Shown piece by piece: positions 35,293-48,820 of a stretch of DNA of 64,000 nt. The translations under genes and the position numbers were made by a program. Numbering within the stretch: the stretch's first letter is position 1; each line of letters begins with the position of its first letter. The notes under the pieces were generated by a model that did no database searches, had not been told where the DNA came from, and was given only the letters and a program-made list of their open reading frames with translations. Source of the stretch: Nemophila menziesii (Eukaryota; Streptophyta; Magnoliopsida; Boraginales; Hydrophyllaceae); assembly GCA_029959085.1 (NCBI GenBank), contig JARWIR010000091.1, positions 1-64,000 on the forward strand. Direction: 5' to 3'.

Positions 35293-36144
35293 GGAGGTGA
35301 TGTTCACACATAATCACAGAGGTAACACGTCGAACTAAACGACGTTAAACAAAAGTGCTCTTGGGAGACACCCCTTGTTTTAATTGCTTTCTAGTTAATT
35401 CTAAGTTAGTGTATATTATTAATGTGTTCACAAGCTAATAGGAGAGAAAGGTAGTGTGTTATATGTGCAGGAATTGACTTTTGGGGTCAAATAGATGAAA
35501 AAATCAGGAAACAAGAACTTTCTTCCGGTGTACCGCAGGTCCAAAACCGTGGCGATGGTTTTCCACCACGGTTCATTGTCGAGAGTAGGGAGAGAAAACC
35601 ATATCGGGAAATCGCAAGATAAGGTTTTTTCCAAAACGGGTTCGGTACACCGCACGATTCTTCCGGTGTACCGCAGGCGGAAAAAAATTGCTACAGCAAC
35701 AGAAAAAAAAGAAAAAAAAATTTCGTCGGGACAGTTTTTCACTACGGGTCACAGCCGAGACACATTAGCAAAATCGTAGCGAAAAATAGCGCATACTGTT
35801 TAATTTTTTTTTATTTTAGCTAAAACTTCAAAAGGCCATAACTTTGTGCTCGGAAGTCGGAATTCACTTTTTTAAGAGCCTAGATCGCATATTTTTTCGA
35901 GATCTATCTAATAGAGTTGAGAAAACCTGATTTTGAGGTAAAATAAAAACGCTTTTTAGACCCAACCCCTATAATACACCTTGAAGCTTAATTAACCATC
36001 ATAAAACATCATCAAATCGTCAAGCGTTCAAGAGTTCTTCAACAACAATCAAGAGTACCTCCTTCTACCATTGATAATCATTCATCCAAGCAACAAACTC
36101 AAGCCACAACAGAAAAGATGACTTGAGTTGTGGTTTATTCAAAG

Positions 36145-36585
36145 ATGACAAACAGAACGAATGTTATGGATTACAAGAGGAAGTGTTCAATAATAGGGAA
36201 GAACAAGAAATTGCCTGGAGCCACAACAGAAAAGTCCATTAACCTTGATGAGCCTATTGAAAAGAAACCAAAGACACCAGCACAACCACTACAAAGGAAA
36301 TTAACAGCAAGGATGAGTGTACCACCAAGGCCTAAAGCAAAGACACCAATCCAAGATCAAATTTATTTGTCAAATCTTAATAGAAATTCAAAGAGTATAT
36401 CCACAACACCAGCATGGTCAGTTAAATTGATGAGAAAAATTGGTAATATAAAAAGAGAATTCAACGCCTGCTGGGATGAAATTTCAAGGATTAAGGACTT
36501 GGATATTGATAATTATGCTTTTTCTTCGGAAGATGATTTGGTAGATCTTTATGGCGAGGTAATTTGTTCTAATACTTCTTCTTAA
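36145..36585 (+). CDS. Unknown 146-residue ORF, unit 4
   Basis: Full length. Gly25 (type B). A cluster of changes near the end turns GEVPRSN into GEVICSN (residues 140-141). One silent change (aaggac for aaagac, near 36495). Confidence 0.35.
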   Translation: MTNRTNVMDYKRKCSIIGKNKKLPGATTEKSINLDEPIEKKPKTPAQPLQRKLTARMSVPPRPKAKTPIQDQIYLSNLNRNSKSISTTPAWSVKLMRKIGNIKREFNACWDEISRIKDLDIDNYAFSSEDDLVDLYGEVICSNTSS

Positions 36586-37830
36586 TTTCTTGTATGCATT
36601 AGTTAAGGTTTCTAGTTTAAATTTTATATTTCTTTATTGAATCTTCTTCGAGTCGTGGGGACACGACTACTTTTGAGTTAGGGGTGGGGACTCGTTGTCC
36701 TCATCTTCCTTTTTTGTTTTTGCATAAAATTTAAAAACTTTAGGTTTGAATTGGCATAGAATATAGTGAATGTACCTATTGAGCATTATTTAATTAAGTT
36801 AATGATAGTAAGTAGTATGTTCTTGAAAGGTGACACAAAGATGTTTAGTATGCATGTATGAAAACAGGATGTAAAAGATAGAAAAGATTAATGAGAAATG
36901 CGTAAGAAGTCAAGTTGAAACTCAGGGAGAGTTATTGGGTGTGTAGAACGTGAGGTTTCAAATTAGTTGAAAACCCGCTTGTCTATGAACTAGTAGTGAT
37001 TAAGTAATTAGATTCGGTAGTTAGAAAAGTGAATAAGGCAATTCTTTCATATTTGAAGCCACTTGAAGCCTTTTTAGCTTTCTTACCCTTTTTATTTGAT
37101 TATTATTATTTATCTGTCTTAGCCTCTCCGATATTTTCTAAAGCCTTTTATTTAACCACATTTTAAGCCATACCCCTAGTTTATAGGACTTATCCATATG
37201 ACCCGCACTCGAATCGCAAAACTTGAGACAAGTCATTTTTAGAGATTGAGTTTGGGGTGGTGGGATTCATCATTAGGGAACATTGGGTTTGGGAAATTGT
37301 AATTGTGATATTATTGATGATGAAAAAGTTATTATTGTAACCGTTTGCCGGGGTAATAGTAAATGAAAAAAGCTGAAAAGCATGAAAAGAAAAGAATATA
37401 TGAGAAAAAAATAGTGTGATATCTCAACATAAAAAAGAGAGTCATAGTTCTACAAAAGAAAAAAGAGATATATGAAAAGATTGAAAAGTATTTGGATTGG
37501 CAAATACTTTAGGTGTATTTAATAATTTAATTATCATCCTATATTTATATTTTCCTATTTCTTGTCTTGATTTGTTGATTTATTATTTTTAGAGTATATT
37601 TGGTTTAATTGTTTGTTAATTGTGAAGCTTTAAAGATATATGATAATTAATTATATGCCAAATTAATTCGAAGAGATAAGGGAAAGAAGATAATGATGAA
37701 AATTGTATATAAAGGAAGGAAATATAAAAAAAGAAAAGATAAAAATGCCATTAAAAAACATAACATTTAACTAGGCCTTTAAAAATTTTATTTCAAACTT
37801 TGAGGCCTAAAAACGTATTTTCCTCAAAAT

Positions 37831-38339
37831 TCAATTCTTCTCTGAGCAATCTATTATAGAGTGGCCTGGCTTGCCACAATGAAAACACCTGTTTCCGCTA
37901 GCAAATCAGGTAAAGCGGCCGACTCCACCACCTCCACCGTCTCTACCACCACCACCACCATTATTACCACTATGTGGGCAATCTTGGGCCATATGCCCTG
38001 GCTTTCCACAGATGTTTCAAACTCCAGTTCGCTCACTTGAACACTCTCGAGATATGTGCCCGTACCCACCACAGTTGTAGCACCCAGCGCCGCCACCAAC
38101 ACCACAACGCCCACCACCACAAACAAGGGCAACAACCACACCTTCACCCTGGCGACATTCCTTAGAAAAATGCCCAGTTCTTCCGCACTTGTAACACTCC
38201 CTACCGCCGCTGGCAGAACCACCACCGATACCAACATCACAGTCTCGAGCTACGTGGCCGATCCTCCCACACATGTAACACTCACCACCACCATCACTTT
38301 CGTTGCGATCCCCATTACCGTTCCTTCTGTTGTACCCAT
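37831..38339 (-). pseudogene. Zinc-knuckle gene fragment, unit 5
   Basis: Both shared TGA codons; type-A last knuckle. Private Ser for Pro after knuckle 3 (ECSSERTGV). Confidence 0.85.
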
Positions 38340-38565
38340 GATGGGTATGGGTACAACAGAAGGAACGGTAATGGGGATCGCAACGAAAGTGATGGTGGTG
38401 GTGAGTGTTACACATGTGGGAGGATCGGCCACGTAGCTCGAGACTGTGATGTTGGTATCGCTGGTGGTTGTGCCAGCGGCGGTAGGGAGTGTCACAAGTG
38501 CGGAAGAACTGGGCATTTTTCTATGGAATGTCGCCAGGGTGAAGGTGTGGTTGTTGCCCTTGTTT
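38121..38565. repeat. Hairpin, 219-bp arms, unit 5
   Basis: Arms 38121-38339 and 38347-38565. Right-arm changes: gctggtgg for ggtggtgg at 38461 (also in unit 6) and ctatgg for ctaagg at 38524 (private). Confidence 0.97.
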
Positions 38566-39471
38566 ATATATTATATGTATGTTATGTATATTGTAATTTA
38601 AGCTGATTAAATAGACAGGTATATATAGAGTACAGGTTGTACGTGGGTTGGCACATGGATATCCTTATCCTATAATTATATGGATTTATAAATTATAATG
38701 AATGATTTTAAAGATTTAGAATAAAATTAATTTTTATGCCATGTTTAGATTAATTATTAAAGGAAAAAAATAATAAAAATAAAAAATAATAAAAGAATAA
38801 AAGGAAAAAAATAATTTTATTTGGAATATAAAAAATAAAAAAGGAAATAAGTAATGTATTATTTGGATTTAAATTGTAAAAAGATAGGTGATTAGTCCTA
38901 AAGTTAATGATTCACTAATTTTGGCAAAGTCTAACCTAAACAAATATTCAAAATACATTTTTAAATAAATCATTCTATAAAAAAAATTATTTTCCATATA
39001 AAAAACTACATAATTAAAACATTTCCGTATTAAAAAACTTTAAAACCGAAACAATTTTATAATTACAATAATTTCTATTCTAAAACCAAACAATTCCATA
39101 ATTTTTCCTATTTTATAATATAGAATTAAATCACTTTCTTAAATCATCAAACCTGGATGTGCATAAAAACAAAAAGAATCAATTACAAATCGGGCATTAA
39201 AAACATGAACAACACGTAGTGGGTTGACTGTACAAAAATAGTCGTGCGACACTAGATTTTAAAATATTTTATCTTTTAAATAGCTTCAATATGAGAGGAT
39301 TTTAAAACGAGTCATTCTAAAAGACATCAAAGAATTGTTGTATATATTGTATTTTCTTAAACAATAATATTATAAATCCAATCTAAACAAAAGAAAATTA
39401 ATAATGAAATAATTAAACGTATTAGCCTTCACGTATTAGAAGATAAAGACATAATTATCTGGCTGCATGAT

Positions 39472-41000
39472 TGGTGGGGGCAAAGGTGTGATAAAATAAT
39501 AGATAAATAATAATAATAATAATAAAGAGCACACACCTTTGGGAACCACGAAACTCACTGCAAGTATCACAGATCTTTTGCAAGTTTTAATGATAAGTCA
39601 AGTTCGTTCGCAGGGACTTACTCTGTTAGATATACTTATGTTTAACAAGCGTAGATGAATTTAAATAATTTAGAATAAAATAAAAAAAGATAAAATAATA
39701 TGAATAACTATCTGATGTGAAATAATAAATAAGAATGCAGATAAATAAATATGGATGTAAGTCTAATAGATTAGGGTCACTAATATGTGTCTATTTTACT
39801 AAGTTGTTATTCTAACCTGTCATAGATTAAGCATTATATATTAACCATGATTCTAAATTCTACCTAGCCTCTATTAGGCTTAGGAGCAACCTCTCCACTA
39901 CCAAGGATTCCTGAGTAATGATTGGTGATTAAATCAAACCTTTATGGCTATCTAGTTAGGCGAATGATCAAAACTAGACGATTATGTGGTGTTGTCAATA
40001 ACTAAGAATAATCCTAAGATTTGCCAAATCTAGGGTTGTAACAATAAGTCAAAACACATAATAACAATATACGCCAAGCTCAAATCAATTAAAATAACAA
40101 ATAGTATTTATGAAATTTAAGACAAAATTATAACCCAACAATTAAAAGTAAACTTACATAATAAAAGCTTAGAATTATGGTTGAGCATAAATCTATAGCT
40201 AATTACCCTAAATATAGAGAAGGTGAGATGTAGAAGAGGAGTTTGTCACTCTCCAATTTCTTGCTTCTTGTCTTCCTCTATAGGTCAGCTTGCTTCTTGG
40301 ATGAATAGCTTGATTCTAAGGATGAATATTAATTAGGGACTAAGCTATTATTTAAAACTGAGAAAATACAAGAAAGGACTAAGCCTAAACTTGAAACTGA
40401 GCAAGGACATGTTTAAAATGGTATAAGGGTGTATTTATAGGTGTTTAGGAAGACCTAATTCGTTTTTTTGAAGGAGAAGGAAATTAATGGACTCCTATAG
40501 TCCAACTCAAATTCGTAGTTAGATAAGGATAATTACTGCTAACTTGTTTTTACCATATCTTCTTTGTTACTGGACCGTTTTTTACCCATAAGATATCAAA
40601 AGAATCCTCACGGAATTATCTATCTCCCTATGAAAGGGATCTTCCAGAATCGGCTCGGTTTTGAAGTTATAATCACTTCTTTAGGCGTAGCTGTAGAAAT
40701 TCAGATTTATTTGACAGCTTTTCCTTTTTCTAATTGAACTCTGTTTCCTTCTATCTCCAGATTTCTTCAAGATCTTCTTTCCTTATCTTTAGACTTGACT
40801 TGGAATTTCCATATTATCTTTAAAGCTTCACACTAAATAAATAATTAAACCCAATATGCGCTAGAAATAATAATTTACTAAATCAAGACTAGAAATAGGA
40901 AAGTGCAATATTTAATGGGAAAATAAACTAAAAGACTTCCTAAAACACAAAAAATGACGTCTCCAACTAATATTAAATCATCACAATTGGGGAGACATCA
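39472..41000 (-). mobile_element. LTR A, unit 5
   Basis: About 1529 bp. Pure TAA microsatellite one repeat longer than in unit 3. Variant pair at 40154-40180 shared with units 3 and 4. Confidence 0.65.
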
Positions 41001-41814
41001 AGACCCCCAACTCAAAGTTGTATCGTCCCGATACAATAAAGATAAAAACAAAGGGAAGTCTCTAAATACACATCTAGGTCAATTAAGCACAGAGGAAAGA
41101 AGATATCAGAATATGGAGAATAGACTCAAAGCAACTACTCAGAAAATTTCATGTAATAATATTTACAAACTACATACCTGCACACTTCTCATATCCACAG
41201 TCAACACGGTTTGAATTCAAGATTAGATTAGCTTCGCAATGTAAGAAGGAGAGGAACTTTACTTAGTTCACCAAGGAAGCTATAGATTGTTCATCAAACC
41301 TTACTTGTATCCAAAGATCCACTTAACTACTCTCTATTGGCTTAATCACTTCTCGATTACATAGCAAAGAATCAAAATGTCTTTAAGGTTGTAATGTAGG
41401 CTTAGGGACGGTATGATAAGTATATTTGGATAATTTAGAGTGAGCTTTTGGCTCTCTCCTCACTAGCCATCAACGAATCGCCCTAGAGCTTGAGTTACTC
41501 TCATAAAACGTTTCTCACTCAACCCAATAATTTCTCTGATGCACAAAGTAGCATCCCCAATAACCCAATTAAAGCATAAGATGTTCACATAAAAATTCCT
41601 CTTTGCCGGTCCAAATATATATTCTTTTCAAATCAATTTTCTTCTTTTGTATAGCTATGACTCTTGATGTTCGAGATATCACGCTATTTTTTCATATATT
41701 TTTTTTCTTTTCAATTCTAGCTCGTATCTTCTTTTTCATTCACTATTACCCCGGCAAAGGGTTACAATATAAACCTGTGAATCATCACCAATATATAGAA
41801 CGAGCGCAATTAAT

Positions 41815-42168
41815 AAGCTTGATGAATTTCGATTACATGCTTATGAAAATGCTAAACTTTACAAAGAAAATACCAAGAGATGGCATGATAATCGGATTCG
41901 AGAGAAGAACTTTGTAGTGGGACAAAGAGTGTTGAAATATAATTCAAAGTTCAGTAATTATCTGGGGAAATTAAGATCGAAGTGGTCAGGACCTTACATC
42001 GTGACCAAAGTTACACCTCATGGAGCTATAGAGATAGAACACCCACATGAAAACCGTACATTCATGGTGAACGGTCATCGTTTAAAGATATATCATGGAG
42101 GTGAAGATACCGATCGTGCAAAATACCCACATCTCGGAGAGGTCATGTACCTCCTCGAAGCTCCTTAA
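41815..42168 (+). pseudogene. Integrase C-terminal remnant, unit 5
   Basis: Private changes His for Leu (HPHENR), Tyr for Asp and Leu for Pro near the end (AKYPHLGE); the most diverged copy at protein level. Confidence 0.85.
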
Positions 42169-42405
42169 AAGCACGAGGTAACCCGTCGAGCTTAACGAAG
42201 TTAAACAAAAGCCAATTTCGTGTATATTAGTTTAAGTTTTTCAATTTTCGTAGTGTAAATTAGTTTAATTTTCGTTGAATTTAGTGTTTATTATTAAGAA
42301 ATGAGGAAGGGTGTTTGTTTTTGATGATTTCAGGGGTATAATGGTCATGAGTTTGGGGTCAAAACGATGAGAAAACAGAAAAATTTGTAGTCCACAGCAG
42401 GTTTG

Positions 42406-42619
42406 ACCGGCTAGCCGGCGAGCTGGCCGGCATACCGGCCAAAAGAGCTGAAGGACCCCAACTCTCTGACCACTGCATCAGCAATGACGCAGCATTGCTG
42501 CGTCACTATTTGCGCCAGCAAGATTCCGCAGGTATGCCGGTCAGCTGACCGGCTAGCCGGCCAAAGAAGGAGAAGGTTCTGGTCCTTGCGTCAGCAACGA
42601 CGCAAGGTCGCTGCGTCTC
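42406..42619. repeat. GC-rich palindrome cluster, unit 5
   Basis: Full length. Shares gctgcgtcactattt and ttccgcagg with unit 7 (cgattt in units 1 and 3, aagattt in B units). Confidence 0.85.
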
Positions 42620-42845
42620 GAAATACGCCATCGACCTGAAAGTCTGACTAATGATTCAGGATTATCAAGGATCGGAGGTAATGTCTCAAGATCCTTAAAG
42701 AGTCTCCTTCGCATACACCAAACCTAAAAACCTGAAAAAGATGAACAAACAAAGCGTAAAACTGAAAAATAAAAATACAACTAACACTAAAGGATAAACA
42801 CCAAGTCACACGCTACCGTCCCCGGCAGCGGCGCCAAAAACTTAA

Positions 42846-44336
42846 TGGTCCTTTGTGTGTTCTAAAATAAATGCAATAAGAAAAGAGAACCACAACCGCA
42901 AGTGTACGGTTGTCCCAAGTAATAATAGTGATAAAACAGATTCGTTCTCAGGGACGGATTGGTTGACTCTAATGCTTAGCAGATAGTGATTAATTGCACG
43001 TAAAACAAGTTAATGATTTTAAGATTGGTTGTTTGTTTTTCTAATAACTAAGAAAAATAATGAAAAGACTAAATTAATGCAAATATAATGCTGGACGCAG
43101 CTAAAAATAACTGGACGCGAGATATGAGAGGTAATACTCGAGCAACGCTAGGGTTTCACCTAAATCTAATCATTCCATGTATTGTTTAAGGGACGAATTC
43201 GGTAATTAATATTGGTCGGGATTCAATTATCTTCTTACCCCCGTCAGGGTGGACTAAGGAGCTCTTCTCAGGTGCTACAAACCCCGTCAGGGTGAATACA
43301 GTCCACCTTCGAATGATTAAAGCCTAACTACCCAATTGGCCGTAGGATTAATTAAGCCTGTCAAGGTCAAATAATTTCTATCCTCCTTTCGTTAAATAGT
43401 TCTGTACCTAGACCCCTATCAAGGTGATCCAATTGCCACTAATTGGAATAGCCTAAGTACTAGGTCCTAATATTGATTAGCTATTTCAATAAAAGTCAAT
43501 ACGTGTAAATTAAAGAAAAATATTAAATACCCAATTCGATTTCAATTGAAATAATCCCAAATTCAAAGACATAGAATGGAAAAGATTGGGGTTCAACCCA
43601 TTACGCGTTCTCAAGTACCAAATGAAATTAGTTCATAATCGTAAGAACTAAGAAAATAAATTGAAAGGAATTGATGATTGTTTTACAGAAATAGAAATAA
43701 GAAACCTAATTAGGAAGTTGATTCGGCTGCAAAGTGGAGATATAGACAGTCTCCAGCTCTTGGCTTCTTCTTTTCCTTGCTTCTGCTTCTTCTCTTTTTG
43801 TCTGACTTTGTGAATAATGAATTGTGTGTAAAATAGAAGTAAAAAAGCCTTATTTATACTCTAAAATTCGGACTTGGACCTTAGGCTAAGGTTTAAAAGA
43901 AATAATAAAGGCCCAAGTCCATTATCTTAGCCCAAAATCCCGTAACTGCTGCACCACCTCCACTAAATCAGCACTAGCCGGTTCGTTTCAACTCGGATTG
44001 ACCTCATTCTAGTTGCTAAAGTTCCGTAACTCAATGGGGCACAATTTCTCTTCAAAGGTCAGCGGCTGAATATACTCTTAGGTGGCTTGAAATCAACAAT
44101 TTTTATCAGTGTCCAGATTTGCAACTTCTTCTCCTAGCTAGTATTCAAAACCTACAAACTTTTCACAAAAATACAAAATATTACGCGTAAAAGTTTAATA
44201 AATTAAAATTACTAGAAATTAAAGAGGAAAATCGGATTATTGCATATTTAGTCCAAAATTCTATCAAAATAGTCAGATAATCACCTAATTTGATGTCTCC
44301 TAAGCATATAAATATAGAACAACAGGGGAGACATCA
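42846..44336 (-). mobile_element. LTR B, unit 5
   Basis: Same ends and length as the other copies; primer site 42819-42836. Confidence 0.7.
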
Positions 44337-44338
44337 GC

Positions 44339-44635
44339 AAGTTAGTTATTAACATACCGTTTGTAGAAGCTCTCAAGAGAATACCAAAATATCTTAAATT
44401 CATGAAGGACATTCTCTCTAACAAACGAAGCTTAGAAACTGAGGAGATGAATGGATTGTCAAAGGAGTGTAATACTACATATCAAATTAAATTACCACTA
44501 GACGCACGTAAACCCAATAACTCTTGGATGGGACCATACATGGCTACAAAGAATAGATCCGAGAAGTTCGTGGGAGTAAAAGGCAAGGGATTCAAATTTA
44601 GCCTGCCAGATATTAATAAATTTACTCATTGCTAG
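44339..44635 (+). pseudogene. gag/pol-integrase fusion remnant, unit 5
   Basis: Consensus version with no private amino-acid change seen. Confidence 0.7.
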
Positions 44636-45488
44636 GGAGGTGATGTTCACACATAATCACAGAGGTAACACGTCGAACTAAACGACGTTAAACAAAAGTG
44701 CTCTTGGGAGACACCCCTTGTTTTAATTGCTTTCTAGTTAATTCTAAGTTAGTGTATATTATTAATGTGTTCACAAGCTAATAGGAGAGAAAGGTAGTGT
44801 GTTATATGTGCAGGAATTGACTTTTGGGGTCAAATAGATGAAAAAATCAGGAAACAAGAACTTTCTTCCGGTGTACCGCAGGTCCAAAACCGTGGCGATG
44901 GTTTTCCACCACGGTTCATTGTCGAGAGTAGGGAGAGAAAACCATATCGGGAAATCGCAAGATAAGGTTTTTTCCAAAACGGGTTCGGTACACCGCACGA
45001 TTCTTCCGGTGTACCGCAGGCGGAAAAAAATTGCTACAGCAACAGAAAAAAAAGAAAAAAAAATTTCGTCGGGACAGTTTTTCACTACGGGTCACAGCCG
45101 AGACACATTAGCAAAATCGTAGCGAAAAATAGCGCATACTGTTTAATTTTTATTTTATTTTAGCTAAAACTTCAAAAGGCCATAACTTTGTGCTCAGAAG
45201 TCGGAATTCACTTTTTTAAGAGCCTAGATCGCATATTTTTTCGAGATCTATCTAATAGAGTTGAGAAAACCTGATTTTGAGGTAAAATAAAAACGCTTTT
45301 TAGACCCAACCCCTAAAATACACCTTGAAGCTTAATTAACCATCATAAAACATCATCAAATCGTCAAGCGTTCAAGAGTTCTTCAACAACAATCAAGAGT
45401 ACCTCCTTCTACCATTGATAATCATTCATCCAAGCAACAAACTCAAGCCACAACAGAAAAGATGACTTGAGTTGTGGTTTATTCAAAG

Positions 45489-45929
45489 ATGACAAACAGA
45501 ACGAATGTTATGGATTACAAGAGGAAGTGTTCAATAATAGGGAAGAACAAGAAATTGCCTAGAGCCACAACAGAAAAGTCCATTAACCTTGATGAGCCTA
45601 TTGAAAAGAAACCAAAGACACCAGCACAACCACTACAAAGGAAATTAACAGCAAGGATGAGTGTACCACCAAGGCCTAAAGCAAAGACACCAATCCAAGA
45701 TCAAATTTATTTGTCAAATCTTAATAGAAATTCAAAGAGTATATCCACAACACCAGCATGGTCAGTTAAATTGATGAGAAAAATTGGTAATATAAAAAGA
45801 GAATTCAACTCCTGCTGGGATGAAATTTCAAGGATTAAAGACTTGGATATTGATAATTATGCTTTTTCTTCGGAAGATGATTTGGTAGATCTTTATGGCG
45901 AGTCACCCCGTTCTAATACTTCTTCTTAA
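45489..45929 (+). CDS. Unknown 146-residue ORF, unit 5
   Basis: Full length. Arg25 (type A), Ser108 as in unit 1, Leu135; private Ser for Val at residue 139 (GESPRSN). Confidence 0.35.
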   Translation: MTNRTNVMDYKRKCSIIGKNKKLPRATTEKSINLDEPIEKKPKTPAQPLQRKLTARMSVPPRPKAKTPIQDQIYLSNLNRNSKSISTTPAWSVKLMRKIGNIKREFNSCWDEISRIKDLDIDNYAFSSEDDLVDLYGESPRSNTSS

Positions 45930-47173
45930 TTTCTTGTATGCGTTAGTTAAGGTTTCTAGTTTAAATTTTATATTTCTTTATTGAGTCTTCTTCGAGTCGT
46001 GGGGACACGACTACTTTTGAGTTAGGGGTGGGGATTCGTTGTCCTCATCTTCCTTTTTTGTTTTTGCATAAAATTTAAAATTTTTAGGTTTGAATTTGCA
46101 TAGAATATAGTGAATGTACCTATTGAGCATTATTTAATTAAGTTAATGATAGTAAGTAGTATGTTCTTGAAAGGTGACACAAAGATGTTTAGTATGCATG
46201 TATGAAAACAGGATGTAAAAGATAGAAAAGATTAATGAGAAATGCGTAGGAAGTCAAGTTGAAACTCAGGGAGAGTTATTGGGTGTGTAGAACGTGAGGT
46301 TTCAAATTAGTTGAAAACCAGCTTGTCTATGAACTAGTAGTGATTAAGTAACTAGATTCGGTAGTTAGAAAAGTGAATAAGGCAATTCTTTCATATTTGA
46401 AGCCACTTGAAGCCTTTTTAGCTTTCTTACCCTTTTTATTTGATTATTATTATTTATCTGTCTTAGCCTCACAGATATTTTCTAAAGCCTTTTATTTAAC
46501 CACATTTTAAGCCATACCCCTAGTTTATAGGACTTATCCATATGACCCGCACTCGAATCGCAAAACCTGAGACAAGTCATTTTTAGAGCTTGAGTTTGGG
46601 GTGGTGGGATTCATCATTAGGGAACATTGGGTTTGGGAAATTGTAATTGTGATATTATTGATGATGAAAAAGTTATTATTGTAACCGTTTGCCGGGGTAA
46701 TAGTAAATGAAAAAAGCTGAAAGCATGAAAAGAAAAGAATATATGAGAAAAAAATAGTGTGATATCTCAACATAAAAAAGAGAGTTATAGTTTTACAAAA
46801 GAAAAAAGAGATATATTAAAAGATTGAAAAGTATTTGGAATGGCAAATACTTTAGGTGTATTTAATAATTTAATTATCGTCCTATATTTATATTTTCCTA
46901 TTTCTTGTCTTGATTTGTTGATTTATTATTTTTAGAGTATATTTGGTTTAATTGTTTGTTAATTGTGAAGCTTTAAAGATATATGATAATTAATTATATG
47001 CCAAATTAATTCGAAGAGATAAGGGAAAGAAGATAATGATGAAAATTGTATATAAAGGAAGGAAATATAAAAAAAGAAAAGATAAAAATGCCATTTAAAA
47101 ACATAACATTTAACTAGGCCTTTAAAAATTTTATTTCAAACTTTGAGGCCTAAAAACGTATTTTCCTCAAAAT

Positions 47174-47686
47174 TCAATTCTTCTCTGAGCAATCTATTAC
47201 AGAGTGGCCTGGCATGCCACAATGAAAACACCTGTTTCCGCTAGCAAATCAGGTAAAGCGGCCGACTCCACCACCACCACCACCGTCTCTACCACCACCA
47301 CCACCATTATTACCACCATGTGGGCAATCTTGGGCCATATGCCCTGGCTTTCCACAGATGTTTCAAACTCCAGTTCGCTCACTTGGACACTCTCGAGATA
47401 TGTGCCCGTACCCACCACAGTTGTAGCACCCAGCGCCGCCACCAACACCACAACGCCCACCACCACAAACAAGGGCAACAACCACACCTTCACCCTGGCG
47501 ACATTCCTTAGAAAAAATGCCCAGTTCTTCCGCACTTGTAACACTCCCTACCGCCGCTGGCAGAACCACCACCGATAACAACATCACAGTCTCGAGCTAC
47601 GTGGCCGATCCTCCCACACATGTAACACTCACCACCACCATCACTTTCGTTGCGATCCCCATTACCGTTCCTTCTGTTGTACCCAT
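47174..47686 (-). pseudogene. Zinc-knuckle gene fragment, unit 6
   Basis: In addition to the two shared TGA codons, one extra A in the run at 47512-47517 shifts the frame between knuckles 2 and 3. Extra CCA and CFHCGMPGH as in other B units; Val for Gly after knuckle 1 (DCDVVIGGG). Confidence 0.85.
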
Positions 47687-47912
47687 GATGGGTATGGGTA
47701 CAACAGAAGGAACGGTAATGGGGATCGCAATGAAAGTGATGGTGGTGGTGAGTGTTACACATGTGGGAGGATCGGCCACGTAGCTCGAGACTGTGATGTT
47801 GGTATCGCTGGTGGTTGTGCCAGCGGCGGTAGGGAGTGTCACAAGTGCGGAAGAACTGGGCATTTTTCTAAGGAATGTCGCCAGGGTGAAGGTGTGGCTG
47901 TTGCCCTTGTTT
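47467..47912. repeat. Hairpin with one bulged base, unit 6
   Basis: Left arm 47467-47686 (220 bp, one extra A), right arm 47694-47912. The only copy whose arms are out of register by one base; the right arm also has gctggtgg as in unit 5. Confidence 0.96.
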
Positions 47913-48820
47913 ATATATTATATGTATGTTACGTATATTGTAATTTAAGCTGATTAAATAGAAAGGTATATATAGAGTACAGGTTGTACGTGGGTTGGCA
48001 CATGGATATCCTTATCCTATAATTATATGGATTTATAAATTATAATGAATGATTTTAAAGATTTAGAATAAAATTAATTTTTATGCCATGTTTAGATTAA
48101 TTATTAAAGGAAAAAAATAATAGAAATAACAGATAATAAAAGAATGAAAGGAAAAAAAATAATTTTATTTGGAATATAAAAAATAAAAAAGGAAATAAGT
48201 AATGTATTATTTGGATTTAAATTGTAAAAAGATAGGTGATTAGTCCTAAAGTTAATGATTCACTAATTTTGGCAAAGTCTAACCTAAACAAATATTCAAA
48301 ATACATTTTTAAATAAATCATTCTATAACAAAAAATTATTTTCCATATAAAAAACTACATAATTAAAACATTTCCGTATTACAAAACTTTAAAACCGAAA
48401 CAATTTTATAATTACAATAATTTCTATTCTAAAACCAAACAATTCCATAATTTTTCCTATTTTATAATATAGAATTAAATCACTTTCTTAAATCATCAAA
48501 CCTGGATGTGCATAAAAACAAAAAGAATCAATTACAAATCGGGCATTAAAAACATGAACAAAACGTAGTGGGTTGACTGTACAAAAATAGTCGTGCGACA
48601 CTAGATTTTAAAATATTTTATCTTTTAAATAGCTACAATATGAGAGGATTTTAAAACGAGTCATTCTAAAAGACATCAAAGAATTGTTGTATATATTGTA
48701 TTTTCTTAAACAATAATATTATAAATCCAATCTAAACAAAAGAAAATTAATAAGGAAATAATTAAACGTATTAGCCTTCACGTATTAGAAGATAAAGACA
48801 TAATTATCTGGCTGCACGAT

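Larger units (their letters stand above)
28002..37354. repeat. Tandem unit 4 (type B), 9353 bp
   Basis: Type-B at the alternation markers, but shares the 30805-30831 variant pair with units 3 and 5, and a run aataaaataaaaaaag (near 30330) with unit 5 only. Gene-free stretches: 29215-30122, 31664-32465, 32820-33056, 35293-36144, 36586-37354; nothing beyond unit 1 content. Confidence 0.98.
37355..46698. repeat. Tandem unit 5 (type A), 9344 bp
   Basis: Type-A at most markers, but carries B-type ataatattat at ~39363 and the unit-4-like aataaaataaaaaaag near 39675, a mosaic pattern. Gene-free stretches: 38566-39471, 41013-41814, 42169-42405, 44636-45488, 45930-46698; nothing beyond unit 1 content. 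Confidence 0.98.
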
